43,369 bases of DNA from a bacterium (GCA_021800535.1 JAJYYV010000015.1:1-43369), one strand, 5' to 3'. Counted from the stretch's first letter, positions 8,308 through 15,291 are shown. A program made the numbers and translations. The notes: generated by a model from the letters alone, not told the origin.

Positions 8308-9741
8308 ATGGAAAATAATAATGTCAGACAAAAACTTTTGGATAAAGTGGATGAAATAAATCTTGTAGCACATCATTTAAAAACCATGATAACAGCAGGA
8401 ATGGGGTTTTTTACTGATGCCTATGATTTATTTGTTATTGGTGTGGTTATTGCGTTGCTTACACCAATATGGCATCTTACCACATTTCAGGTGGCTATCC
8501 TTGGAAGCACATCATTAATAGCAGCAACATTAGGGGCTCTTGTTTTTGGAAAGATTGCGGATATTTTTGGCAGAAAAGCCATATATGGAATAGAGGTATT
8601 AATCCTAACAATAGCTGCCATTTTTTCTGCTTTTTCCAAGGATATCACACAGTTGATTATATGGAGATTTATATTAGGGCTTGGAATAGGAGGGGATTAT
8701 CCGATAAGCGCTATTATTATGAGCGAATATGCAAACAGAAAAGACAGGGGAAAATTAGTATCAATGGTATTTGCAATGCAGGGATTGGGACTTATTGCGG
8801 GTCCGATTGTAGCGCTTTTGATATTAAGTGCAGGCGTTCCTCATGATATAGCATGGAGATTTCTTCTTGCATTAGGAGCAATTCCGGCTGCAAGTGTGAT
8901 TTATTTAAGAAGGAAAATAAAGGAAACCCCGCATTATAGTTTATCTGTCAAAGGAGATGTTGGTGCTACAGTTTCAGCAATAAAAGATTTAAATGGCGGG
9001 CATGTGGGCATTGAACACAGGGATATCCAGAATGTTAATGCTGAACACCTGAAAGTTAAAGCAAAATGGCTGGATTTGTTTACATATCCCAACATTTTAA
9101 GGGTAATAGGAACAGCAGGCGGGTGGTTCCTGATGGACTGGGCTTTTTATGGAAACTCCATATCATGGCCGCTTGTAATGAAATCTTTTATACCACATGC
9201 CACACTTTTACAGGGCTTGACAATGTCAACAATTGTTTTTATATTGTTTGCTGCTCCATTTTATTGGGTTGCTGCATTTAAAATGGATTCACTTGGTAGA
9301 AGATTTATCCAGATACTTGGTTTTATAGGTATGGCTGTTATGTATCTGATTATATCCCTCACAGGCTATGCAGGAATTGTTATGCCGGCGGTCCTGTTTA
9401 TTCTTGTTTTTGGGATAAGTTATGTGTTTACGGAATTTGGGCCCAATACCACTACTTTTGTTTATCCTGCAGAGGTATTTCCAACATCAATAAGAGGGGC
9501 AGGAAATGGCATCGCAGCAGGAGCTGGAAAATTTGGAGCTTTCATGGGAACCTTCTTATTCCCGTTACTATTAAAAAGAATCCACATCGGAGGAACATTT
9601 ATGGTTCTCGTTGTTGTATGTCTGCTTGGTGCTGTAATTACAATGTTGACACTGCCAGAATCAAAACAGGTCTCTCTTTCCAAAGTCAGTGATGAAGAAA
9701 AATATGTGAAAAAAATGGAAGTATCCAAATCAACAAAATGA
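8308..9741 (+). CDS. MFS inorganic phosphate transporter, PHS family
   Basis: 477 residues with twelve hydrophobic segments and a long central loop. Two PHS signatures are visible: GMGFFTDAYDLF (residues 31-42) and GLGIGGDYP (124-132), as in fungal Pho84-type proton/phosphate symporters. The MFS motif after helix 2 appears as GKIADIFGRK. PHS proteins are less common in bacteria than Pit or Pst systems. The gene has an AAGGAG site 11 bases before its ATG, lies 15 bases after the porin and overlaps the next gene, arsC, by 4 bases (ATGA). Such transporters also import arsenate, which explains the coupled reductase. Confidence 0.87.
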   Translation: MENNNVRQKLLDKVDEINLVAHHLKTMITAGMGFFTDAYDLFVIGVVIALLTPIWHLTTFQVAILGSTSLIAATLGALVFGKIADIFGRKAIYGIEVLILTIAAIFSAFSKDITQLIIWRFILGLGIGGDYPISAIIMSEYANRKDRGKLVSMVFAMQGLGLIAGPIVALLILSAGVPHDIAWRFLLALGAIPAASVIYLRRKIKETPHYSLSVKGDVGATVSAIKDLNGGHVGIEHRDIQNVNAEHLKVKAKWLDLFTYPNILRVIGTAGGWFLMDWAFYGNSISWPLVMKSFIPHATLLQGLTMSTIVFILFAAPFYWVAAFKMDSLGRRFIQILGFIGMAVMYLIISLTGYAGIVMPAVLFILVFGISYVFTEFGPNTTTFVYPAEVFPTSIRGAGNGIAAGAGKFGAFMGTFLFPLLLKRIHIGGTFMVLVVVCLLGAVITMLTLPESKQVSLSKVSDEEKYVKKMEVSKSTK

Positions 9742-10151
9742 TTAAGATAATATTTTTATGCACAGGGAATTCATGCAGGTCTCAAATGGCTGAAGGATTG
9801 GCAAGAGAGTTGGGAAAAGGAATAATAGAACCATATAGCGCAGGAATTTTACCCGCCTATGTCCATCCTTTAGCCATAAAGGTAATGCAGGAAATAGGTA
9901 TAGATATTTCTCAACAAAAATCAAAAGGAATAGATGTAGATTTATTAAACACAATGGATGTGATTATAACCCTATGCGGAAATGCCAGGGAATCATGTCC
10001 TGTAACACCTGCACATATAAAAAAAATCCACTGGCCTATTGAGGACCCTTCAAGCATATCTGCAAACCAGGAAGAAATAATCAATGCTTTTAGAAAAACA
10101 AGAGATGAGATAAAAAACCGAATCTCTCACTTCCTTGAAAATATTTCATAA
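9738..10151 (+). CDS. arsC: Thioredoxin-coupled arsenate reductase (LMW-phosphatase fold)
   Basis: 137 residues. The P-loop is Cys8-TGNSC-Arg14 (CX5R), and the redox pair is Cys80 and Cys87, seven residues apart, exactly as Cys82/Cys89 in the S. aureus pI258 enzyme. The WPIEDPS segment supplies the conserved aspartate. It reduces arsenate to arsenite using thioredoxin. The start codon overlaps the stop of the phosphate transporter, so the two are translated together. No arsenite exporter (ArsB/Acr3) or ArsR is present in the window, so the arsenite must leave by a system encoded elsewhere. The alternative, a protein-tyrosine phosphatase, is unlikely given the extra cysteine pair. Confidence 0.92.
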   Translation: MIKIIFLCTGNSCRSQMAEGLARELGKGIIEPYSAGILPAYVHPLAIKVMQEIGIDISQQKSKGIDVDLLNTMDVIITLCGNARESCPVTPAHIKKIHWPIEDPSSISANQEEIINAFRKTRDEIKNRISHFLENIS

Positions 10152-10162
10152 ATTCAATTTTT

Positions 10163-12040
10163 TTATAATGCTTCAAATCCTTTTTCCCCTGTTCTTATCC
10201 TCATGGCATTATAGGCATCTGTAACAAAAATTTTTCCATCACCGATATTACCTGTGTAAGCTGCCTCTCTAATAATATCCATAACCCGTGGAACATCCCA
10301 TTCCTTCACAACAATATCCACTCTCACTTTTGGATTAAATAATATTTTATCAGTTTCTTTATTTTCTTCTGTACTGCCTAATTGTCTGCCAAATCCTTTT
10401 ACCTTTGTTATTGTCATTCCAATGATAAAATCTTCTTCCTTCAAAGCCTCTGCCACAATAGCAACATGTTCAGGACGAATCATGGCAGAAACCATTTTCA
10501 GATTATATGATTTATTAACAGTATTCATTCCAACATATATCAAACTTACCAATGCCCATGATCCTGCTATAACAAAACATATTTTCGCTTCAGTTTGTGA
10601 TGCAGGGTTCCCTATAATATAAAGATAGAGAATTGCTATAGCCATAATAAGATTGGCAATCACTCCTAATACAGGAATAATACCATGCTTCAAAATATTA
10701 AATTCTTTCCTTTTTTTAAATGCAATAATCGTCCAGGCACATGTTAAACCATAAAGGGTGAATGTCCCCAGGTTTGAAGCCAGAGTAATTCCTGTTAATC
10801 CTACAACACTACGTACCCCCACAATTCCTATAATAGCAGTAACTGCTATCAATATCACAAGAGTAATATGCGGGATTTTAAATCTACCATGTAAATAACT
10901 CATCATTCTTGGTAATTCCTGATTTTCAGCCATACCTGCGCTAACACGCATAGCTGTATTCATACAACTTAATGTTGTACCTACAATTGCAATGGCAACT
11001 GTAATCGCCATAGAAATCATTAATCCAAATCCGATGCCATTAAATAATGTATTCCCTATAATTTTAGTAAGACCTCCTATGGGAGCGATAGAAACTGCTG
11101 CGGCTGCCATTCCTTTTACAAGGGTTGTTCCTGCAGTATGTGTTAATTTATTACTAAGCATATAGTTTGCTGAAAAATACTCCAATAGATAAGCAAATAA
11201 TCCTTGTATAATAAGCGCAATAATTATTGCCTTTGGAATTGTTTTTTGAGGATCCTTTGTTTCAGCAGCAAGAGAAGTGGAACTTTCAAATCCTACCAAA
11301 ATCAAAATAGCTATTGTGGATTCAATCAACATGCCATTAAGTGAATGTATCTTTAGGACATCCCATGCACTTGAAAATACCCAGTGCGTTATATGTTGTG
11401 GATTGTCAAGCCTATACCATATTGCGGCTCCACTAAATCCCAGAAGAGTAACAAGTTGTATAATATTTATCCATAAAGATGTTCTGGTTGAACCTGTGAT
11501 ACCTCTATATGCAATATATCCTGTAGTAATAGTAAAAAGAATACATATGGTAATTAAATCCGGTATTGACAATTGTCTGCCTGTAAATTGTGTAAAGATA
11601 TAACTAATCATGGTTGTCATCATTGCCACCATTACTCCAGGATAAACCCAGTAATAAAGATGTGCCGACCAACCTGTAATAATTTTTGAGACACGGGCTA
11701 ATGAAATTGGAGTAGAAGATTTTTCTTTTCTGTTATCCAACCATGCTTTTTCTGCAAAATATGTACAACTTGCAAAACCGGCTTCAGGATAAATTTTAGC
11801 TAATTCTGCATATGAAAGTGCCGTAAGAAATGCGACTGCCAAAGCAAGTAATATACCAGACCATATATCCCCGGCAACTGAAACTCCATTCGGGGCAGTA
11901 GCTGCAGCCTGCATCTGATATGTAATCCATAAAAATGCGCCAGGAGCTATCAGAGCCATGGCATTTACAGTTACTCCAATCAAGCCTAATGTTCGTTTTA
12001 CTCCGCTTCCATTTTCATTCACTCTATTTTTATCTGTCAT
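10163..12040 (-). CDS. APC-superfamily amino acid/amine permease fused to a C-terminal PII domain
   Basis: 625 residues. Residues 1-500 form a 12-14 helix APC permease (N-terminal GLIGVTVNAMALIAPGAF; YAELAKIYPEAG; FESSTSLAAETKDP). Residues 513-625 form a complete PII signal-transduction domain with KGFGRQ before the T-loop, KVRVDIVV, TGNIGDGKIFV and RIRTGEKG, i.e. the ATP/2-oxoglutarate-binding elements. Its T-loop has no tyrosine, so it cannot be uridylylated like standard GlnB. The gene follows free PII by 19 bases and shares its leader. Probable function: nitrogen-compound uptake gated by its own PII domain. The substrate is not known. A TGA/TAA-free junction shows that the fusion is genuine. 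Confidence 0.9.
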   Translation of the reverse strand: MTDKNRVNENGSGVKRTLGLIGVTVNAMALIAPGAFLWITYQMQAAATAPNGVSVAGDIWSGILLALAVAFLTALSYAELAKIYPEAGFASCTYFAEKAWLDNRKEKSSTPISLARVSKIITGWSAHLYYWVYPGVMVAMMTTMISYIFTQFTGRQLSIPDLITICILFTITTGYIAYRGITGSTRTSLWINIIQLVTLLGFSGAAIWYRLDNPQHITHWVFSSAWDVLKIHSLNGMLIESTIAILILVGFESSTSLAAETKDPQKTIPKAIIIALIIQGLFAYLLEYFSANYMLSNKLTHTAGTTLVKGMAAAAVSIAPIGGLTKIIGNTLFNGIGFGLMISMAITVAIAIVGTTLSCMNTAMRVSAGMAENQELPRMMSYLHGRFKIPHITLVILIAVTAIIGIVGVRSVVGLTGITLASNLGTFTLYGLTCAWTIIAFKKRKEFNILKHGIIPVLGVIANLIMAIAILYLYIIGNPASQTEAKICFVIAGSWALVSLIYVGMNTVNKSYNLKMVSAMIRPEHVAIVAEALKEEDFIIGMTITKVKGFGRQLGSTEENKETDKILFNPKVRVDIVVKEWDVPRVMDIIREAAYTGNIGDGKIFVTDAYNAMRIRTGEKGFEAL

Positions 12041-12059
12041 ATTTCACCCCTGTGTTTTA

Positions 12060-12401
12060 TCAGGAAATAGCAATATCTCCCTTTTCTTTTGTTCTTATTC
12101 TAATGGCATTTTCTATATTGGATATGAAAATTTTTCCATCACCTTCTTTTCCTGTAAAACCTTCCTGACATATTATATTAACTATTTTATCTACATCTTC
12201 ATCTTTAACTACAATTTCAATTTTAACCTTGGTTAGTAATCCAATCTTATACTTTTTCCCATGAAATTCCTGTTCTATTCCTTTTTGTTTTCCATATCCT
12301 TCAATTTCAGTAATCATCATTCCGGGACATCCTGCTTTTTCCAGAGATGTGCTTATATCCCCAAGTTTTGTTGGACGTATTATGGCTTCTATTTTTTTCA
12401 T
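12060..12401 (-). CDS. glnB: Nitrogen regulatory protein PII
   Basis: 113 residues aligning along the full length with GlnB/GlnK: KKIEAIIRPTKL at the start, EGYGKQKG before the T-loop, KVKIEIVV, GDGKIFI and AIRIRT. The uridylylation tyrosine is kept (Tyr51 in GKKY), while Tyr46 is phenylalanine. Ligands of PII are ATP/ADP and 2-oxoglutarate, and it controls transporters and enzymes of nitrogen assimilation. GGAGGAG lies just before the ATG. Upstream is a leader with two hexaloop hairpins and a terminator; downstream is a permease with its own PII domain. Amt lies about 3 kb away on the other strand. GlnB and GlnK cannot be separated by sequence alone. Confidence 0.93.
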   Translation of the reverse strand: MKKIEAIIRPTKLGDISTSLEKAGCPGMMITEIEGYGKQKGIEQEFHGKKYKIGLLTKVKIEIVVKDEDVDKIVNIICQEGFTGKEGDGKIFISNIENAIRIRTKEKGDIAIS

Positions 12402-12432
12402 AATTTCTCCTCCACTTATTTAATCTAAAAAT

Positions 12433-12468
12433 AAAAAAAACGTTTCTCTTCTTTGAAGAAGAAAAACG
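12433..12468 (-). terminator. Intrinsic terminator in glnB leader
   Basis: On the minus strand 12468-12441 folds into a 13-bp stem (CGTTTTTCTTCTT with AAGAAGAGAAACG; the innermost pairs must open to form a loop), followed by eight U at 12440-12433. It lies inside the glnB leader, between the promoter and the RBS, so it must be regulated. Its 5' arm shares bases with hairpin P2 at 12465-12476. Confidence 0.85.
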
Positions 12469-12502
12469 CCTTTGTCATAAACCAGAGCATCTATGCTCAA
12501 AA
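12441..12502 (-). repeat. 62-bp direct repeat, copy 1 (glnB leader)
   Basis: This block is identical to 14575-14636, in the leader of the BBP2 porin gene. It covers the entire P1-P2-terminator switch. Flanking bases differ apart from the promoter-like blocks farther upstream. Confidence 0.95.
12465..12498 (-). promoter_or_regulatory. ANTAR-target-like two-hairpin antiterminator, glnB leader
   Basis: P1 (12498-12485) is GAGC-AUAGAU-GCUC. After an 8-base linker, P2 (12476-12465) is GAC-AAAGGC-GUU. Both loops are six bases with A at position 1 and G at position 4, the rule known for RNA targets of ANTAR-domain antiterminators. P2 shares its 3' arm with the terminator stem, so the two structures exclude each other. 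The same element occurs in the BBP2-porin leader, and variants precede the sigma-like gene and amt. Confidence 0.7.
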
Positions 12503-12507
12503 TAATC

Positions 12508-12558
12508 TAATAAATCCTTATATTTATTAAAGTAAATCTTAAACGAATTCTGGTAACC
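12508..12558 (-). promoter_or_regulatory. Probable glnB promoter with upstream GGTTACC
   Basis: On the minus strand TTTACT (12536-12531) and TTATTA (12513-12508) are 17 bases apart and put the transcript start just before hairpin P1. GGTTACC lies farther upstream (12558-12552), inside the sigma-like gene's 3' end. The BBP2-porin promoter has the same GGTTACC and TTTACTTTAATAA blocks at nearly the same distances, which supports function. Confidence 0.45.
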
Positions 12559-13057
12559 TTTCTATTTTTTCACAGATTCTGTTTTTTATTTTTAAAATCA
12601 TAACATGCGATACACCAAGATTTTTTCCGCATTGCCTTAATGTATATCCGGAAAAAAGTAGTTTTAAAACCTCTGTTTCTCTTAAGCTTAGATTTGCAGC
12701 ATTTATTATTTCATCAAGATAGATATCCTCGTTGCTGTTTGAATTTTTAGATTCCATATAGTTTCTGTTAAAAATTCCTTCATCTATTTCTTTTCCAAAG
12801 TTTCCCAAAGATATAATGCTAATTTTTGAATTGGTTTTTCTTTTTTTCCGGATATAGTTATTCAAAGCAAACCTGCAGGAATTTACTAAATATGTGCCAT
12901 TTTTATCTTCACATTCACCTTTTAAGAATCTATCATAAAGATTTATAATTGCTTCCTGATATAGATCTTCTTTTCCAATTCCCATTGGTAATGAATATCC
13001 ATTTATAAGAAACCATAGCCTTTTTTCCACTTTGTTTAAAATATTTTCAAAACTCAT
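12539..13057 (-). CDS. Small sigma-70-family (ECF-like) RNA polymerase sigma factor
   Basis: 172 residues. An N-terminal region-2-like helix pair contains KEDLYQEAIINLYDRF (about residues 28-43) and NSCRFALNNYIRKKRK. A C-terminal region-4 helix-turn-helix reads LSLRETEVLKLLFSGYTLRQCGKNLGVSHVMI (about 122-155). The linker between them is rich in Asn and Ser. No anti-sigma factor is adjacent. It has its own promoter (13203-13230) and a long structured leader, and sits between the BBP2 porin and glnB on the same strand. A role in transcribing the nitrogen genes is plausible but inferred. It lacks the three-helix ANTAR domain, so it is not itself an ANTAR antiterminator. Confidence 0.75.
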   Translation of the reverse strand: MSFENILNKVEKRLWFLINGYSLPMGIGKEDLYQEAIINLYDRFLKGECEDKNGTYLVNSCRFALNNYIRKKRKTNSKISIISLGNFGKEIDEGIFNRNYMESKNSNSNEDIYLDEIINAANLSLRETEVLKLLFSGYTLRQCGKNLGVSHVMILKIKNRICEKIERLPEFV

Positions 13058-13061
13058 AACT

Positions 13062-13114
13062 GCCTCCTTTTTTCTTTAGGAAGCGTCTTTGCCTGAGTAA
13101 AAGGCTGCATTGCC
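13062..13114 (-). promoter_or_regulatory. Two-hairpin element and Shine-Dalgarno-sequestering switch of the sigma-like gene
   Basis: P1 (13114-13103) is GGC-AAUGCA-GCC. After a 9-base linker, P2 (13093-13082) is GGC-AAAGAC-GCU. Both hexaloops have A1 and G4. No terminator follows. Instead GCUUCCU (13084-13078) can pair with AGGAGGC (13068-13062), a 7-bp stem with a 9-base loop that would bury the Shine-Dalgarno sequence of the gene starting at 13057. The 3' arm of P2 is part of that stem, so forming P2 would free the ribosome-binding site. Confidence 0.6.
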
Positions 13115-13120
13115 ACTAAA

Positions 13121-13162
13121 TAAAAAAGCCTCCAGAAGAAGCAACTATGCTTTCTGGAGGCT
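13121..13162 (-). terminator. Upstream terminator in the sigma-gene leader
   Basis: On the minus strand an 11-bp perfect stem AGCCTCCAGAA / TTCTGGAGGCT (13162-13152 with 13137-13127) is followed by six U. The apical part is AGC-AUAGUU-GCU, again an A1/G4 hexaloop. A third P2-like hairpin, GAGAC-AAAGUA-GCCUC (13172-13157, one A-C mismatch), overlaps its 5' arm and could act as antiterminator. A closely similar module lies at 15320-15358 in front of amt. Confidence 0.8.
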
Positions 13163-13202
13163 ACTTTGTCTCTTCTATTTACAAATTTCTGAATTTTAAA
13201 TA

Positions 13203-13230
13203 ATTATATCACAAATAATTAAAATGTCCA
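13203..13230 (-). promoter_or_regulatory. Promoter of the sigma-like gene
   Basis: On the minus strand TGGACA (13230-13225) and an extended -10 TGA-TATAAT (TATAAT at 13208-13203) are separated by 16 bases. It overlaps the stop codon region of the BBP2 porin gene and predicts a leader of about 140 bases. Confidence 0.6.
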
Positions 13231-14550
13231 TATAATAGTAAAATTAATAGTATTTTGTGTGCTTTTTAATCTATTGATTCCTGTTGGATATATATCATGA
13301 TTTGCATCCTGATGTTCAAATTCTAACCGGAACTGTGTATTTTTAAACATTCTATATGAAGGAGCATAAGCAAATGTCAGGGTTTCATCAGAAAAATCAT
13401 ATCTTGTGCCGGGTGTTACACCGGGTTCAAATAAACCATTAGAATCTACTGCAACTGCCAGTCGAAGTGTTTCTGATATTTTACCAATAGGATAAATATA
13501 TTTATGGTGAATATAAAAAGAAGTCCCATTAAAATATCCTTTATCATAGACATCACCAGATAAAACAAGTGGTGATGGATAGGCTACAGAACCGGAATTT
13601 ATTCCATCAGAAGTTAATATATTTTTATTTATGCCACTAGATAGTCCTATATCTTTTTCCAAAATAAATGTCCAGTCAGACATAGGACTGAATACTGTAT
13701 TTACATAGCTGTAAAAACTTTTATTTTTATTATCCGGGTAAATTGCATTATTATTTGCAACAATATAATTATTTGTGCCATATACAAATCCACCATTAAA
13801 ATTAAGACTATTTAAAGGTGTATATGAGGAATTAAATTCTATTGTTGGAGTATTATCTATAGGAACTACCGTATTCTGTGAATTTACTATTCCTAATGTA
13901 GTTTGAAGACTTGATATAAAGTTATAAGTAAAAAGTATTCCCGTATATGTTGATGGTTCTGCATTATCCAATAAAGAATATGTATCATTCCAATTTCTAT
14001 ATATATTAAAATTTTCAAATCCTAAAAGTTCTTTATGTTTTCCGATATCTATTGTAAGTCCTGTACCAACAGGCAAATATAAACTTATATATGCCTGTCT
14101 TATATCAAAAGGTTCTCTTTGATAAAAAGGTTCAGTAAAAAAAGTGGAATTACCATAATATGCTTTATAGAACTGAATATTTTGTCCTGAATCAATAGAT
14201 ATATGAAATCCAACACCATAAGGATTAGAGATAGTGCAGGTAGGTTTTCTTATAGTAATATCTGCATAGTTAACTGTAAATCCATTCTGCCAGTTATCTC
14301 CATAATTTGCATTATAAGCATTTGGTTTTGCAAAATTATATGACCAGGAAGAAACTAAAGTCCCGGATATCTGTATATTGGAAAAATAAGAATTCCTGAG
14401 AAATTTATTTTTTACCTGAACCAATGAAGTTTCATACTTGGAAGAAGACGAAATATTGTCAGCAAAAGAATTTATAACAAGACATAAACAGTTTAACAAA
14501 ATTGCTCCCAAAATGATAAATAATAAATTTGATTTTAATTTAAAATACAT
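13219..14550 (-). CDS. Outer-membrane beta-barrel porin, BBP2 (OmpL-like) type
   Basis: 443 residues from ATG 14550, chosen because GAGGGA lies just upstream and the protein then starts with a signal peptide (MYFKLKSN, hydrophobic core, cleavage near SFA). A start at 14634 would place the regulatory leader inside the coding region and is rejected. The mature part is rich in Asn, Tyr and Ser, with many short beta strands (for example RQAYISLYLPVGTGLTIDIG and LGFENFNIYRNW) and ends with IIWTF, a terminal aromatic typical of BAM substrates. These features fit the putative beta-barrel porin-2 family. Its leader contains the same switch as glnB, so it probably admits a nitrogenous solute; the substrate is unknown. 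Confidence 0.75.
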   Translation of the reverse strand: MYFKLKSNLLFIILGAILLNCLCLVINSFADNISSSSKYETSLVQVKNKFLRNSYFSNIQISGTLVSSWSYNFAKPNAYNANYGDNWQNGFTVNYADITIRKPTCTISNPYGVGFHISIDSGQNIQFYKAYYGNSTFFTEPFYQREPFDIRQAYISLYLPVGTGLTIDIGKHKELLGFENFNIYRNWNDTYSLLDNAEPSTYTGILFTYNFISSLQTTLGIVNSQNTVVPIDNTPTIEFNSSYTPLNSLNFNGGFVYGTNNYIVANNNAIYPDNKNKSFYSYVNTVFSPMSDWTFILEKDIGLSSGINKNILTSDGINSGSVAYPSPLVLSGDVYDKGYFNGTSFYIHHKYIYPIGKISETLRLAVAVDSNGLFEPGVTPGTRYDFSDETLTFAYAPSYRMFKNTQFRLEFEHQDANHDIYPTGINRLKSTQNTINFTIIWTF

Positions 14551-14562
14551 GTTTATTCCCTC

Positions 14563-14603
14563 AATAAAAAATAGCGTTTCTCTTCTTTGAAGAAGAAAAA
14601 CGC
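14563..14603 (-). terminator. Terminator in BBP2-porin leader
   Basis: On the minus strand a 14-bp stem (GCGTTTTTCTTCTT with AAGAAGAGAAACGC, 14603-14574; the innermost pairs must open to form a loop) is followed by a U-rich tract TATTTTTTATT. It lies between promoter and RBS and shares bases with P2 at 14599-14610. Confidence 0.75.
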
Positions 14604-14636
14604 CTTTGTCATAAACCAGAGCATCTATGCTCAAAA
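14575..14636 (-). repeat. 62-bp direct repeat, copy 2 (BBP2-porin leader)
   Basis: Identical to 12441-12502 and in the same orientation. The identity ends at the switch boundaries, which suggests leader duplication, gene conversion or very strong constraint. Confidence 0.95.
14599..14632 (-). promoter_or_regulatory. ANTAR-target-like two-hairpin antiterminator, BBP2-porin leader
   Basis: P1 (14632-14619, loop AUAGAU) and P2 (14610-14599, loop AAAGGC) are identical in sequence and spacing to those in the glnB leader. P2 overlaps the terminator stem. Confidence 0.7.
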
Positions 14637-14640
14637 AAAT

Positions 14641-14690
14641 TTATTAATATTATTAATTATTAAAGTAAAATACATCCTAATTTGGTAACC
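14641..14690 (-). promoter_or_regulatory. Probable promoter of the BBP2 porin gene
   Basis: On the minus strand TTTACT (14669-14664) and TAATAA (14646-14641) are 17 bases apart, with GGTTACC at 14690-14684. The arrangement mirrors the glnB promoter, and the predicted start lies directly before P1. Confidence 0.45.
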
Positions 14691-14696
14691 ACTAAT

Positions 14697-14732
14697 AAAC
14701 CCATTCTATCTTTCTAACTACAAAATGGGTTT
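14697..14732. repeat. 9-bp perfect inverted repeat
   Basis: AAACCCATT (14697-14705) and AATGGGTTT (14724-14732) are perfect inverted repeats around an 18-base centre. It lies just upstream of the porin promoter with no U-tract, so an operator is more likely than a terminator. Bases 14733-14834 show nothing else I can name. Confidence 0.5.
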
Positions 14733-14834
14733 AACTCAATATTTAGATCTACCCATATTTTTTATTTTTATTTTAAATTCTTCCAACCCCATCCTAAAAC
14801 CCTGAAAAATCTACCTTTCTTAGAAAAACCCCCT

Positions 14835-14924
14835 TCATAAAACGCATTTATTTATATCCGACGCGCTGTGTGGCGGAAACCCTTTTTCTCTTTTTACAGC
14901 GCCCTTCAGTATAATTCTTCCCAT
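14835..14924 (-). CDS. Possible 29-residue peptide ORF with strong RBS
   Basis: ATG at 14924 is preceded by GAGGTG at an ideal 6-base distance and opens a 29-codon frame that is basic and ends at TGA 14837-14835. I do not recognise the peptide. The coding stretch contains an inverted repeat, GCGCTGT (14863-14869) with ACAGCGC (14896-14902). It is followed by no recognisable gene on this strand before the porin promoter. It may be a genuine small protein, a leader peptide, or part of an interspersed repeat. Confidence 0.35.
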   Translation of the reverse strand: MGRIILKGAVKREKGFPPHSASDINKCVL

Positions 14925-14967
14925 TTATATCACCTCTTTTTTGTTTCACATAATAAGACTGAATTAA

Positions 14968-15291
14968 TTTTTTTATGAACTGAAAATTTCAAATATCCCA
15001 TTTTTGAAATCTAAAATAACTTTAAAATTTGAGGAAAATAAAAATTTAGTTGATGTAGATATTTTACTAAAGAATATAAAAATTTTTAATTTTACAATAT
15101 CTGCAGCTTATAAATTTGGAGAAATAAAAAACACTCTATAACAACAAGGTACTCCTTTGAACGATACGGATATTTTTATTGCATCTATTGCTATGGCTTC
15201 AAATTTTACAGTTGTCACTCATAATATTAAAAATTTCTCAAAAATTCCAAATCTTAAAATAATAGATTGGATGACAGAATCTATGGTATAA
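14968..15291 (+). pseudogene. VapC-type PIN-domain toxin remnant
   Basis: The frame from 14968 reads as the middle and end of a PIN-domain VapC protein: a YELKISNIP segment, SAAYKFGEIKNTL, an in-frame TAA at 15139-15141, then GTPLNDTDIFIASIAMASN, VVTHNIKNF and LKIIDW, with the final stop at 15289-15291. The LNDTD aspartate and the VVTHN motif are typical of VapC. The N-terminal DTN motif is missing because a stop lies at 14965-14967. No VapB antitoxin gene is present. The remnant is therefore inactive. Its last bases now carry the amt promoter. Confidence 0.7.

Noticed and set aside
12420-12510. Glutamine (glnA/downstream-peptide) riboswitch in the glnB leader
   Set aside because: The known conserved core bases of those riboswitches are not present; the two-hexaloop pattern explains the conserved parts.
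12508-12560. Sigma-54 promoter for nitrogen genes
   Set aside because: No TGGCAC-N5-TTGC element was found before glnB, the BBP2 porin or amt.
12539-13057. The sigma-like protein as the missing ANTAR antiterminator
   Set aside because: Its C-terminal part is a sigma region-4 helix-turn-helix; the three-helix ANTAR pattern is not visible.
14551-14634. Extension of the BBP2 porin gene to ATG 14634
   Set aside because: The codons would come from the P1/P2/terminator leader, which is identical to the non-coding glnB leader; ATG 14550 has a ribosome site and signal peptide.
14835-14924. Transposon end or known riboswitch in the GC-richer patch
   Set aside because: The inverted repeat is internal and short, no transposase fragment is adjacent, and no known riboswitch consensus was recognised.
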